From Giesbergeria sp. (GTDB lineage: Bacteria; Pseudomonadota; Gammaproteobacteria; Burkholderiales; Burkholderiaceae_C): 64,000 bases of DNA. Where the stretch lies: positions 62,001 through 126,000 of the forward strand of contig NZ_JAQUCA010000001.1 of NCBI RefSeq assembly GCF_028686475.1, read 5' to 3'. The translations under genes were made by a program, and so were the position numbers. The notes under the pieces were generated by a model. That model was not told the origin of the DNA and did no database searches. It was given only the letters and a program-made list of their open reading frames with translations. Position 1 is the stretch's first letter. Each line of letters opens with the position of its first letter. This document shows, one piece after another, positions 1 to 8,513 of the stretch.

Positions 1-974
1 GATTCGTAGCCTGTCAGGTGTTGCTCATCGTTTAAAAAAATTTTACCGAGCCAACTTTGGCCTTGCTCTAGCACGGTGTGAACCACCTCAGGTATAGCCA
101 AAGCCCCGACATCGTAGCTGCCGAGTTGGCGCTGGCGGCTAATGGCCACCCGCACGCCATCGACAAAAATAGCCGCCATGCCTTCGGCATCGTCGGGCAA
201 GCTGCCGACCGGAAAAATCAGCTCGCGCATGTGCTCAATCAGTGAAGCATTTTGGTTGAGCAAAATTCCACCGACCAAAATCACATCCGGATTGTCCACC
301 CCCAACGGAAAATGGGCCGCCGCATTCAGCAGCAGGCCGCGCACCGGGGCAGGCGGGGGCGCATTGGCAGCACGCGGGGCCGAAGGTGGCAACGCAACTT
401 GGGCCAGTTGGGGAAACTGCGGCGAAAACGCAGCCAGTTCTGCTAATTCAAAGCGCTCGTAGGCGGCGTTGGTGACACCAATTTGCGCTTGCCGAACGAC
501 ATACGATGTGCTGGGCAAACGGCTACCGCGCTGCAAGCCGGTGCTAGAGGCAATCACGGTGCCATCGGATTGGGCAATCAGCAAAAAATTCAGTCCGCCC
601 CCTTTGGCGGCGGTATTCAAGGCTTCGTTGATGTCGGCTTCGGGGGCGCGTTGGCTAAGCAACTGGTTGATCCGTTCGGTATGCACCAGCTGCTCTACGC
701 GCAAGCCCACATCGGTTTTGATTTGGTCTAAATAATTGCGACTGCTGGCCAAATTGCCACGCAGATTAGACAGCAACAGGTGGTTGGCGCGTTCGCCCCC
801 CAGCAGCACCAAAACCCCAATCACGGTCGGAAACACCACCAGCAGGGGCATCAGCCCCAGCGCTAACAGCCGAAAGCGTAAAGAGGCATTCCAAGCCTGC
901 CGCCAGCGCTGCACTAACGGCAACAAGGCACCAGCAGGCGCAGAGGCCGAAGGGGGCAAAGCAGAAGGGGGCAT
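1..974 (-). CDS. Membrane-anchored sensor protein, N-terminal part (cut by window edge)
   Basis: The frame is open from an ATG at 974 down to base 1 (324 codons) with no stop, so the C-terminal output domain lies outside the window. After a short Pro/Ala-rich cytoplasmic head comes a hydrophobic transmembrane segment at about residues 36-58 (LRFRLLALGLMPLLVVFPTV), then a long extracytoplasmic region of about 250 residues with alternating polar and hydrophobic segments (for example LLIAQSDGTVIASS), which looks like a Cache-type ligand-binding sensor domain. Such proteins are usually histidine kinases, chemoreceptors or diguanylate cyclases; which one this is cannot be seen here. It is divergent from the periplasmic binding protein at 1064, which makes a shared signalling role possible but unproven. 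Confidence 0.7.
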   Translation of the reverse strand, partial: MPPSALPPSASAPAGALLPLVQRWRQAWNASLRFRLLALGLMPLLVVFPTVIGVLVLLGGERANHLLLSNLRGNLASSRNYLDQIKTDVGLRVEQLVHTERINQLLSQRAPEADINEALNTAAKGGGLNFLLIAQSDGTVIASSTGLQRGSRLPSTSYVVRQAQIGVTNAAYERFELAELAAFSPQFPQLAQVALPPSAPRAANAPPPAPVRGLLLNAAAHFPLGVDNPDVILVGGILLNQNASLIEHMRELIFPVGSLPDDAEGMAAIFVDGVRVAISRQRQLGSYDVGALAIPEVVHTVLEQGQSWLGKIFLNDEQHLTGYE

Positions 975-1063
975 GGTATGCAGGGCAAGGGGCGCTAAAT
1001 TGTATCTAAATGATAAAATGGACAAGGCGCAATCTGCTTTTGGGTGCAATTTTGGGAGTTAGC

Positions 1064-2182
1064 ATGTCTTTTTTGCAGGGATTGCAGCGCGGGTGCTGGG
1101 TCATATTGGCTATTTTTTTGGCTGCCTGTGGGCCTAAGCCAGCCATCCAAATAGGATTTATTGGTGGCCTGTCCGATCGTAATTCGGATAATGGTCAAGC
1201 CGGGCTGCATGGGGTGATTTTGGCGGTAGAGCAATTTAACCGTGCCGGGGGAGTGGATGGCCGCATGGTAGAGCTGCTGCCACGCGACGATGCCCAAACC
1301 AAAGAAGTGGCCGCGCGCTCGGCGCAAGAGCTGGTCGATGCCCAAGTAGAGGCCGTGATTGGCCCTTTTACCAGCAGCATGGCCGAAGTGATTGTGCCTA
1401 TCACGGGCAAGGCGGGTATTTTTCAGGTCAGTCCTACCATTACCTCGATGGCGTTTTATGGCCAAGACGATAACCTGTTTCGTATTAACCGCACCACCAG
1501 TGACAACGCGCACGACTATGCCCGAGTGATGTTAGGCCGTGGGCAGCACCATATTGCCGTGGCTTACGATTTACGCAACCGCAACTTTACCGAATCATGG
1601 CTGGCCGAGTTTCGCCATGCAGTCACCAAAGACAGCCGGGGCCAAGTCAGTGCGGTGCCCTATGATTCTGGCCCCAACACCGATTTTGCCCAAGTGGTGG
1701 CGCAGATGGTGCAAACCCGGCCCGATGCGCTGTTTTTTATCTCGGGGGCTTTGGATGTGGCCCGACTGGCGCAACAGGCGCGCAAACAAGCGCCCCAGTT
1801 GCCGATTGGTGCTGCCGAATGGGCCGCCACCGAGCAATTGGTCGAGTTGGGTGGCGAAGTGGTGAATGGTTTGCTGATTGTACAAAACTACGACCGCGAT
1901 GACACCTCGCCACGCTTTAAAGAATTTACCGAGGCTTACTTCAAGCGCTTTCAGCGGATGCCGGGTTACAGTTCCGTCTCGGCCCACGATGCCGCCACGG
2001 TGGTACTGACGGCGCTGAAAAACCGCCAATCGGGCGAAACCGTCAAGCAAGCGGCGCTACGCAGTAGCCCATTCCAAGGCTTGCAACAGCAAATCACGTT
2101 TGATGCCAATGGCGACACCCAGCGCAAGGTATTTTTTACCGAAATCCACGGCGGGCGTTACGTGCAGGTGCCGGTGAAATAA
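1064..2182 (+). CDS. ABC-type periplasmic substrate-binding lipoprotein (branched-chain amino acid type)
   Basis: This is a type I periplasmic-binding-fold protein of the Peripla_BP_6/LivJ type. After a hydrophobic signal segment there is a lipobox (LAAC) followed directly by the mature start GPKPAIQIGFIGGLS, so it should be lipid-anchored in the periplasm. Family features include GVILAVEQFNRAGGVDGR, the AVIGPF segment, and QVSPTITS. I chose ATG 1064 because GGGAG lies 5 bases upstream and it gives a compact signal peptide; an in-frame ATG at 1010 would add 18 residues. No permease or ATPase gene is adjacent, so it may be an orphan receptor, perhaps feeding the divergent membrane sensor. The ligand is unknown. 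Confidence 0.85.
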   Translation: MSFLQGLQRGCWVILAIFLAACGPKPAIQIGFIGGLSDRNSDNGQAGLHGVILAVEQFNRAGGVDGRMVELLPRDDAQTKEVAARSAQELVDAQVEAVIGPFTSSMAEVIVPITGKAGIFQVSPTITSMAFYGQDDNLFRINRTTSDNAHDYARVMLGRGQHHIAVAYDLRNRNFTESWLAEFRHAVTKDSRGQVSAVPYDSGPNTDFAQVVAQMVQTRPDALFFISGALDVARLAQQARKQAPQLPIGAAEWAATEQLVELGGEVVNGLLIVQNYDRDDTSPRFKEFTEAYFKRFQRMPGYSSVSAHDAATVVLTALKNRQSGETVKQAALRSSPFQGLQQQITFDANGDTQRKVFFTEIHGGRYVQVPVK

Positions 2183-2186
2183 GCGT

Positions 2187-3029
2187 TTAACCAAGCGGTC
2201 GTTGGGCACCACTGCAACGCTCGATGCCTGCCAAATCACAGCGCGATTGCACTTGGCACAGCCCGGCTTGGGACAGCAGCGCACGCACACTGGCGGCTTG
2301 GTCCCAGCCATGCTCTAGCAGCAGCCAGCCCCCCGGTGGTAAATGGGCCGGTGCTTGGGCCACAATGTGGCGGATGTCGTCCAGCCCGTCGGGGCCACTG
2401 GCCAAGGCTTGCAGGGGTTCGTGTTGCAAGCTGGCCAAATGGGGATCACCGCTCGGGATGTAGGGCGGATTCGAGACGATGGCAGCAAAGCGCCCCTCTA
2501 ATCCTTGCAACCAATGGCCGTGCTGAAATTGCACCGCCAATCCCAAGCGCTGGGCGTTGGCTTGGGCCACCGCCAAGGCATCGGTGCTGGCATCCAGCGC
2601 CAGCACTTGGGCATCGGGGCGTTGTTGTTGCAGCGCTAAGGCAATCGCTCCGCTGCCGGAGCCCAAATCCAGCACCTTCGGTGTAGGCACGGCTTGCAAC
2701 ACTTCCAAAGCCCAATCGACCAAAGTTTCGGTATCCGGGCGGGGGTCTAACACGCGCGCATCCACCTGCAAGGGCAAACCGTAGAACTCTTTGACTCCCG
2801 TCAGGTAGGCCACGGGTTCACCGGCAGCGCGGCGCTGGCACAGGGCCAAAAATACGGCACTGGCCGCTGTGGGCAGGGTGTCGGTATCGTGGGCCAGCAG
2901 CCAAGCCCGGTCGTGCAGCGGGCGGCCCACGCTGTGCAGTAGCAGTATTTGGGCGTCGATGCGGGCCAAGCCAGCAGTATGTGCTTGGCGCAGGGCGGCG
3001 GCCACGGTGGTGGGGGCAAAAGCGGACAT
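2187..3029 (-). CDS. prmC: Peptide chain release factor N5-glutamine methyltransferase
   Basis: PrmC (HemK) methylates the glutamine of the GGQ motif of release factors RF1 and RF2. The SAM-binding motif VLDLGSGSGAIAL and the catalytic NPPY motif (IVSNPPYIPSGDP), which positions the target glutamine, are both present, and the roughly 280-residue length is normal. It lies directly downstream of prfA, its substrate's gene, which is the classic arrangement. I chose ATG 3029 (MSAFAPTT); a TTG at 3041 would overlap the prfA stop codon and is also possible. The gene is convergent with the binding-protein gene, whose stop is only 4 bases away. Confidence 0.96.
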   Translation of the reverse strand: MSAFAPTTVAAALRQAHTAGLARIDAQILLLHSVGRPLHDRAWLLAHDTDTLPTAASAVFLALCQRRAAGEPVAYLTGVKEFYGLPLQVDARVLDPRPDTETLVDWALEVLQAVPTPKVLDLGSGSGAIALALQQQRPDAQVLALDASTDALAVAQANAQRLGLAVQFQHGHWLQGLEGRFAAIVSNPPYIPSGDPHLASLQHEPLQALASGPDGLDDIRHIVAQAPAHLPPGGWLLLEHGWDQAASVRALLSQAGLCQVQSRCDLAGIERCSGAQRPLG

Positions 3030-3037
3030 AGCCCGGT

Positions 3038-4126
3038 TCAACCCAATTGGCTGGCTTCGAGTTCGGCCAGTTGTTCGGCCTCGTGGGCGTGTTGTAGCGC
3101 TTGCAGTACATCGCCCAAATCACCTTCCATCACATACAGCAGTTTGTACAGCGTCAGGTTGATGCGGTGGTCGGTCAGGCGGCCTTGTGGGAAGTTGTAG
3201 GTGCGGATGCGGTCGCTGCGGTCGCCGCTGCCAATCAAGCCTTTGCGTAAGGCGGCTTCTTTGGCGGCACGTTCGCTGCGCTCTTTTTCTTGGATGCGTG
3301 CTTGCAGCACTTGCAGGGCTTTGGCCTTGTTGCTGTGCTGGCTGCGGCCATCTTGGCATTCGGCCACGATGCCGGTGGGCAAATGCACTACGCGCACCGC
3401 AGAATCGGTTTTGTTGATGTGCTGGCCACCGGCACCGCTGGCGCGGAAGGTGTCGATGCGTAAATCAGCCGGATTGAGCTTGATAGCTTCGGTTTCATCC
3501 GGCTCGGGCATCACGGCCACGGTACAAGCGCTGGTGTGGATACGGCCTTGGGTTTCGGTGGCGGGCACGCGCTGCACCCGGTGGCCGCCGGATTCAAACT
3601 TGAGCGCCCCATAGACGTTATCGCCCACGATACGTAACACAATTTCTTTGTAGCCGCCCAATTCCGCCGCGTTTTCGCTCACGGTTTCGACTTTCCAGCC
3701 CACGTTGGCGGCGTAGCGCATGTACATGCGTGCCAAATCTCCGGCAAACAAGGCCGATTCATCGCCACCCGTACCAGCACGGATTTCTAAAAAGGCATTG
3801 CGGCCATCGTCGGGGTCTTTGGGCAGCAGCAGGCGTTGCAGTTCGTCTTCTAACTGTACCAATTCGGCGCTGGCGCTGGCGATTTCTTCTTGCGCCATCT
3901 CGGCCATGTCGGGGTCGGCCAACATCTCTTGCGCTCCGGCCCAATCGCTTTCGCGTTGCAGGTAGCGCCGGTAACGGCCCGCAATGGCAGTGACTTCGGC
4001 GTGTTCGCGCGACAGGATGCGGTATTGGGCCATATCGGCCATGATGTCATCGCGCGAGAGCAAAAAGTCCAGCTCGCCGAGGCGCTGGGCATAACGCTCC
4101 AGTTGGCTTCTTAAAAAGGGTTTCAT
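3038..4126 (-). CDS. prfA: Peptide chain release factor 1
   Basis: RF1 recognises UAA and UAG stop codons and triggers peptide release on the ribosome. The sequence has the RF1-type codon-recognition tripeptide PAT ([14 protein letters not shown]) and the universally conserved GGQ loop ([15 protein letters not shown]) that enters the peptidyl-transferase centre. The start [12 protein letters not shown] at 4126 gives 362 residues, the usual length; an upstream in-frame extension to 4177 lacks family similarity. It is cotranscribed with hemA upstream (77 bases away) and prmC downstream, an order seen in many proteobacteria. Confidence 0.97.
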   Translation of the reverse strand: MKPFLRSQLERYAQRLGELDFLLSRDDIMADMAQYRILSREHAEVTAIAGRYRRYLQRESDWAGAQEMLADPDMAEMAQEEIASASAELVQLEDELQRLLLPKDPDDGRNAFLEIRAGTGGDESALFAGDLARMYMRYAANVGWKVETVSENAAELGGYKEIVLRIVGDNVYGALKFESGGHRVQRVPATETQGRIHTSACTVAVMPEPDETEAIKLNPADLRIDTFRASGAGGQHINKTDSAVRVVHLPTGIVAECQDGRSQHSNKAKALQVLQARIQEKERSERAAKEAALRKGLIGSGDRSDRIRTYNFPQGRLTDHRINLTLYKLLYVMEGDLGDVLQALQHAHEAEQLAELEASQLG

Positions 4127-4203
4127 CGGGAAAAAATAGTGAAGGCCAAGCACCGATACAGGCGCTGGCGGTAGCAAAAAAATGGGCTGCCTGAACCGGC
4201 CAG

Positions 4204-5505
4204 CTAACGGCGGCCAGTGCCTTGTTGTTGGCGCAAAAACAGGCGCGAGACAGTGCGCGCCGTTTGCTGCCGGGTAGCTGCATCACCTGCGTGCAGCTCG
4301 ACCAAGGTGCCATGCAGTAGCTTGTTGCTTAGCCCCTTGGCCAGTGCATCTAGCACGGTTTGGATGTCTTCGCCCTGCGCCAAGCGTTTGTGGGCGCGGG
4401 CAATTTCTGCCGCCTGCCAAGCTTCGGTTTGGGCGTGGATTTGCTGGATGAGGGGCACGACACCATGCTGTGGGTCGCGCTCGTCCAGCCAGTGCATAAA
4501 GCTTTGCACCCCGGCATCAATAATCGCTTCGGCTTGGGCTACGGCGGCTTGGCGGTTGGCTTGGGCAGTTTGCACCACCGTGGCCAAATCATCGACCGTG
4601 TAGAGATAGACATCTTCTAGTGCCTTGACTTCTGGCTCGATGTCGCGCGGTACGGCCAAGTCCACCATGAACATCGGACGGTGGCGGCGCTTTTTTAAGG
4701 CTCGCTCTACCGCACCCAAGCCCACAATGGGCAAACTGCTGGCGGTGCAACTGACCACAATGTCGAACTCGTGCAGGCGCTCGGGCAAATCGGCCAAGCG
4801 CATCACCTCGCCACCAAAGCGGGAGGCCAACTTTTCGCCGCGCTCAAGGGTGCGATTGGCAATGGCAATGGTTTGCGGGCTGCGCGCGGCAAAGTGCGTG
4901 GCCGTGAGTTCAATCATCTCACCCGCACCGACAAACAACACCTTGGTGCGCGCCAAATCTTCAAACAACTGGCTGGCCAAGCGCACCGCGGCGGCAGCCA
5001 TGCTGATGGAGTGTGCGCCAATCTCGGTCGAGGTACGCACCTCTTTGGCCACAGCAAAGCTGCGCTGGAACAACTGGTTGAGCGTGGAGCCTAAAGCGCC
5101 CGCATCTTCGGCGGCGCGCACGGCACTTTTCATCTGGCCCAAAATTTGCGGCTCGCCCAGCACCATCGAATCGAGGCCGCTGGCGACGCGAAAGGCATGG
5201 CGGGCTGCGGGGCCGTTTTGTAGCACATAAGAGTGCGAACGCAACACATCGGGGCTAACCCCGCCACTGTGGGCCAGCCAGCCAAAAGTGCGCTCTAGCG
5301 CGCGTGCATCGCCCGCGCAGTAAATTTCGGTGCGATTGCAGGTGGACAAAATGGCCGACTCAATGCCTTGCTGGGGGCTGTCGGGGGCCAGCGCTTGGCG
5401 CAGGCCGTGCAGCGTAGGGGCGATTTGATCGAGCGCAAACGCAAAGCGGCCACGCAGGTCGAGCGGCGCGGTGGTGTGGTTAATGCCTAAAGCCCAGACT
5501 GCCAT
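4204..5505 (-). CDS. hemA: Glutamyl-tRNA reductase
   Basis: HemA reduces glutamyl-tRNA to glutamate-1-semialdehyde with NADPH, the first committed step of C5-pathway tetrapyrrole synthesis. The N-terminus ([18 protein letters not shown]) is typical. The catalytic cysteine lies in STCNRTEIY, and the NADPH-binding Rossmann domain starts with VLFVGAGEM. The C-terminal dimerisation helix is present, giving 433 residues, a normal length. It heads the hemA-prfA-prmC operon. A perfect TATAAT lies only 10 bases before the start codon with no visible ribosome binding site, so the transcript could be nearly leaderless. Confidence 0.97.
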   Translation of the reverse strand: MAVWALGINHTTAPLDLRGRFAFALDQIAPTLHGLRQALAPDSPQQGIESAILSTCNRTEIYCAGDARALERTFGWLAHSGGVSPDVLRSHSYVLQNGPAARHAFRVASGLDSMVLGEPQILGQMKSAVRAAEDAGALGSTLNQLFQRSFAVAKEVRTSTEIGAHSISMAAAAVRLASQLFEDLARTKVLFVGAGEMIELTATHFAARSPQTIAIANRTLERGEKLASRFGGEVMRLADLPERLHEFDIVVSCTASSLPIVGLGAVERALKKRRHRPMFMVDLAVPRDIEPEVKALEDVYLYTVDDLATVVQTAQANRQAAVAQAEAIIDAGVQSFMHWLDERDPQHGVVPLIQQIHAQTEAWQAAEIARAHKRLAQGEDIQTVLDALAKGLSNKLLHGTLVELHAGDAATRQQTARTVSRLFLRQQQGTGRR

Positions 5506-5515
5506 ATTGGCCGCG

Positions 5516-5521
5516 ATTATA
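5516..5521 (-). promoter_or_regulatory. Candidate -10 box of hemA
   Basis: Read on the minus strand, TATAAT sits exactly 10 bases upstream of the hemA ATG. I do not find a good -35 hexamer at 16-18 bases spacing. If used, transcription would begin only about 3-4 bases before the start codon, and no Shine-Dalgarno sequence is visible. This is pattern evidence only. Confidence 0.35.
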
Positions 5522-5584
5522 AATTTTTGCCGCAGGCACTGTAGCGCGCTGGGGATAGCCGGGTGCTGCTACGCTGTGGGCCGC

Positions 5585-6070
5585 TTACAAAAACCGCTCC
5601 AACAAGCGGCGCGAAGCCTTGTCCAGCGTGTTGGTGTCGTCAATTTTGAACTGCACGCCATCGGCGCTGGCAATCAACAAACGGGTGCGCCCTGCCAGTT
5701 TGCGGATGTCTTCTTCGGCTTTTAGCACCAATTGGGTGGGGCCTCGGTCGGTTGCTACCTGCCAAGTGCTGGGGGTAGAAAAGCCAGAGACAGCGCCAAT
5801 TTTTTGAATGGTTGGCACAAATTCGCGCACCGCCAATTCTGCTTCAATCAGCTGGCGCGGCACAGCGGGTACATCGGCCAAGCGTTCAATCCAGAGCAGT
5901 TCATGGCCGTCGCTGCCCACCAACGACAGCCCCTCGTCGGGGGCGGCAATGGGAAAGGCGCGCACCGGCTGCACATCGGTATGCTGGGTGCCATTGGGCA
6001 AAGTTAAGACTAAACGCCCGTGGGCATTGCGCTCCAGCAAGACGCTGGCGGTAGAAGAAATGCTACTCAT
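5585..6070 (-). CDS. DUF1854 family protein associated with cyanophycin genes
   Basis: This 161-residue cytoplasmic protein matches the DUF1854 family as I recall it, which in Burkholderiales travels with cyanophycin synthetase genes. Segments such as ELLWIERLADVPAVPRQLI and EFVPTIQKIGAVS are family-like. No catalytic motif, signal peptide or membrane segment is visible. It starts 15 bases after the ABC transporter gene, so both are surely cotranscribed, and together they are divergent from cphA' and cphA. The biochemical role is unknown; the context suggests a part in making, moving or using cyanophycin or its precursors. Confidence 0.8.
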   Translation of the reverse strand: MSSISSTASVLLERNAHGRLVLTLPNGTQHTDVQPVRAFPIAAPDEGLSLVGSDGHELLWIERLADVPAVPRQLIEAELAVREFVPTIQKIGAVSGFSTPSTWQVATDRGPTQLVLKAEEDIRKLAGRTRLLIASADGVQFKIDDTNTLDKASRRLLERFL

Positions 6071-6085
6071 AACATGGTGGCTTGG

Positions 6086-8398
6086 TTAGGAATTGCCCGC
6101 TGGGTGGGCTGGGTGAAGCTGGCTGCTGTCAATTACCAGCCCGGCGGCTTGGGCATCTTCTTCGGCGCGGCGCGCTTGGGCTTCGTACAAGCGCCAGTAA
6201 GCGCCTTGTTTTTCCATTAGCTCATCGTGCGGCCCCACTTCGACGATTTCGCCTCTGTCCATCACCACCAACCGGTCGGCCTTGCGTAGTGTGGACAAGC
6301 GGTGGGCAATGGCGATGGTGGTACGGCCTTGCACCAGATTGTCCAGCGCTTTTTGGATTTCCTTTTCCGTCTCGGTATCCACCGCCGAAGTAGCCTCGTC
6401 CAAAATCAGGATGCGCGGGTCAATCAGCAGGGCGCGGGCAATGCTGATGCGCTGGCGTTCGCCACCCGACAAGCCCTGACCGCGCTCGCCCACCAACGAA
6501 TCGTAGCCATGCGGCAGGCGCAAAATGAACTCATGCGCGTGGGCGGCACGGGCTGCGGCCACAATCTCGGCGCGCGTGGCTTCAGGTTTGCCGTAGGCGA
6601 TGTTTTCGGCAATCGTGCCAAAAAACAAAAACGGCTCTTGCAACACCAGCCCAATATGGCGGCGGTAGTCGGCCACCGCCATGCGGCGCACATCGACACC
6701 ATCCAATTGAATCGAGCCATCGCTCACATCGTAAAAACGGCAAATCAGATTAACCAGCGTGCTTTTGCCCGAACCGCTGTGGCCCACCAAGCCAATCATT
6801 TCGCCGGGGCGGATATTCAAATCCAGCCCCTTAATTACTGCCCGGCTACCATAGCGAAAGCCGACATTTTGTAGCGTAATCGCCCCTTGCACTTTGCCTA
6901 CTTTGACGGGCTGTGCTGGGTCGGGCACGTTGCTGACGTGGTCTAAGATGTCAAAAATACGCTTGGCCCCAGCAGCGGCTTTTTGCGTGACCGAGACAAT
7001 GCGGCTCATCGAATCGAGGCGGCCATAAAAGCGGCCAATGTAGGCGATAAAGGCAGTCAAAATACCAACGGTGATTTCGCTGTGGGCTACCAACCAAATA
7101 CCAAAACCCCAAACCACCAACAGGCCCATTTCGGTCAATAAAGACACCGTGGGGCTGAACAAAGACCAAGTTTTGTTCAGCTTGTCGTTGACTTCCAAAT
7201 TGTGTTGATTGGCATCGTGAAAACGCTGCGCTTCGCGTTGCTCTTGGGCAAAGGCTTTGACCACGCGAATACCGGGGATGGTGTCGGCCAGCACATTGGT
7301 GACTTCGGACCAAACGCGGTCAATTTTTTCAAAACCGGTACGCAGGCGGTCGCGCACGGTGTGAATCATCCAGCCAATAAACGGCAGCGGCACCAGTGTC
7401 ACCAGCGCCAGCCACGGGTTGATGCTGAACAAAATGGCGGCGGTCATGAAAATCATCAGCACATCGGTTAAAAAATCCAAGGCGTGCAGTGATAAAAACA
7501 CGTTGATGCGGTCGGTCTCGGAGCCAATGCGCGCCATTAAATCGCCGGTACGCTTGCCGCCAAAATAATCCAGCGATAGCTTGAGCAAATGCTCGTAAGT
7601 GGTGGTGCGTAAATCGGCCCCAATGCGCTCGGACACCAGCGCCAAAATATAGGTGCGCGCCCAACCCAAGCCCCAAGCCGCCAGGGCCGACAAAAATAAG
7701 CCGCCAAGGTACATCAGCACCAGCATCGGGTCGATTTGCTTGCCGTTTTGGAACGGAATCAAAATATCGTCCATCAGCGGGATGGTCAGGTAAGGCGGCA
7801 CCAGCGTGGCGGCGGTAGAAGCCAGCGTCAGGCCAAAACCAGCGGCCAATTGCCAACGATAGGGCCGGGCAAAGCGCCACAGGCGCAGCAGCACCCAAGT
7901 AGAGGTTTTGGCCGGTTGGGCGCGCGCGCAAGCGGGGCACTCTTCGCTATCGGGCGGCAGCGCGGTATGGCAGACCGGGCAAGCGGGCGCGGCCTCGGTA
8001 GTTTGTTGCACCGCATCGCCCGATTGCAAGTGCGCGATTTGCTGCTCAAAGCGCTGCACCAGTTGCAAGGCCGAGGCGTGCAGCCCCATCGTGAAGCGCC
8101 ACAGCGCCAAGCGCTGCTGGGCATCGTGCAGCTCTAGGGTGGCTACGCCGCCATAATCGACCAAACGCAGGCTTTGGCCGGGGGCCAAGGCCCATACTTG
8201 CACCTCGGGGCTATCGGAAGTTTGGGCCAGCAAGCGCTGCTGGGTCAGGAGGATTTGGCCGCTGGCAAAGCGCAGATGGACACTCAGGTCAACCGCCAGC
8301 GCCGCCAAAACGTTTTCATGGGGAGCGAGCTTGGCCCGCAGTTCGGCCCCCAAAGGGCTGCCCGGAGTTTCCGAGCTATTCACGAGAGGATGTGGCAT
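6086..8398 (-). CDS. ABC transporter (exporter-type fusion) linked to the cyanophycin locus
   Basis: This is a 770-residue single-chain half-transporter with three parts. Residues 1-165 form an unusual N-terminal extension ending in a four-cysteine zinc-ribbon-like motif (CPVC, 10 residues, CPAC at about 140-157). Residues 180-490 form a type I exporter membrane domain with about six helices. The C-terminal ATPase has Walker A GHSGSGKST, signature LSGGERQR and Walker B ILILDEATS. The membrane and ATPase parts resemble MsbA-type exporters. The gene is first in a two-gene operon with the DUF1854 gene and divergent from cphA'. The substrate is unknown; the zinc-ribbon head is not normal for this family. 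Confidence 0.88.
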   Translation of the reverse strand: MPHPLVNSSETPGSPLGAELRAKLAPHENVLAALAVDLSVHLRFASGQILLTQQRLLAQTSDSPEVQVWALAPGQSLRLVDYGGVATLELHDAQQRLALWRFTMGLHASALQLVQRFEQQIAHLQSGDAVQQTTEAAPACPVCHTALPPDSEECPACARAQPAKTSTWVLLRLWRFARPYRWQLAAGFGLTLASTAATLVPPYLTIPLMDDILIPFQNGKQIDPMLVLMYLGGLFLSALAAWGLGWARTYILALVSERIGADLRTTTYEHLLKLSLDYFGGKRTGDLMARIGSETDRINVFLSLHALDFLTDVLMIFMTAAILFSINPWLALVTLVPLPFIGWMIHTVRDRLRTGFEKIDRVWSEVTNVLADTIPGIRVVKAFAQEQREAQRFHDANQHNLEVNDKLNKTWSLFSPTVSLLTEMGLLVVWGFGIWLVAHSEITVGILTAFIAYIGRFYGRLDSMSRIVSVTQKAAAGAKRIFDILDHVSNVPDPAQPVKVGKVQGAITLQNVGFRYGSRAVIKGLDLNIRPGEMIGLVGHSGSGKSTLVNLICRFYDVSDGSIQLDGVDVRRMAVADYRRHIGLVLQEPFLFFGTIAENIAYGKPEATRAEIVAAARAAHAHEFILRLPHGYDSLVGERGQGLSGGERQRISIARALLIDPRILILDEATSAVDTETEKEIQKALDNLVQGRTTIAIAHRLSTLRKADRLVVMDRGEIVEVGPHDELMEKQGAYWRLYEAQARRAEEDAQAAGLVIDSSQLHPAHPAGNS

Positions 8399-8513
8399 TT
8401 TCTAATAACGCTGCCAAGGCTTTATACGCTGACACCTGCCATGCGCGCACAATCACTTTCTTGCCCGCCGGGCCTGCAATACTCCCTTCTTCCACTTGCT
8501 TGACGCCGCCCCC

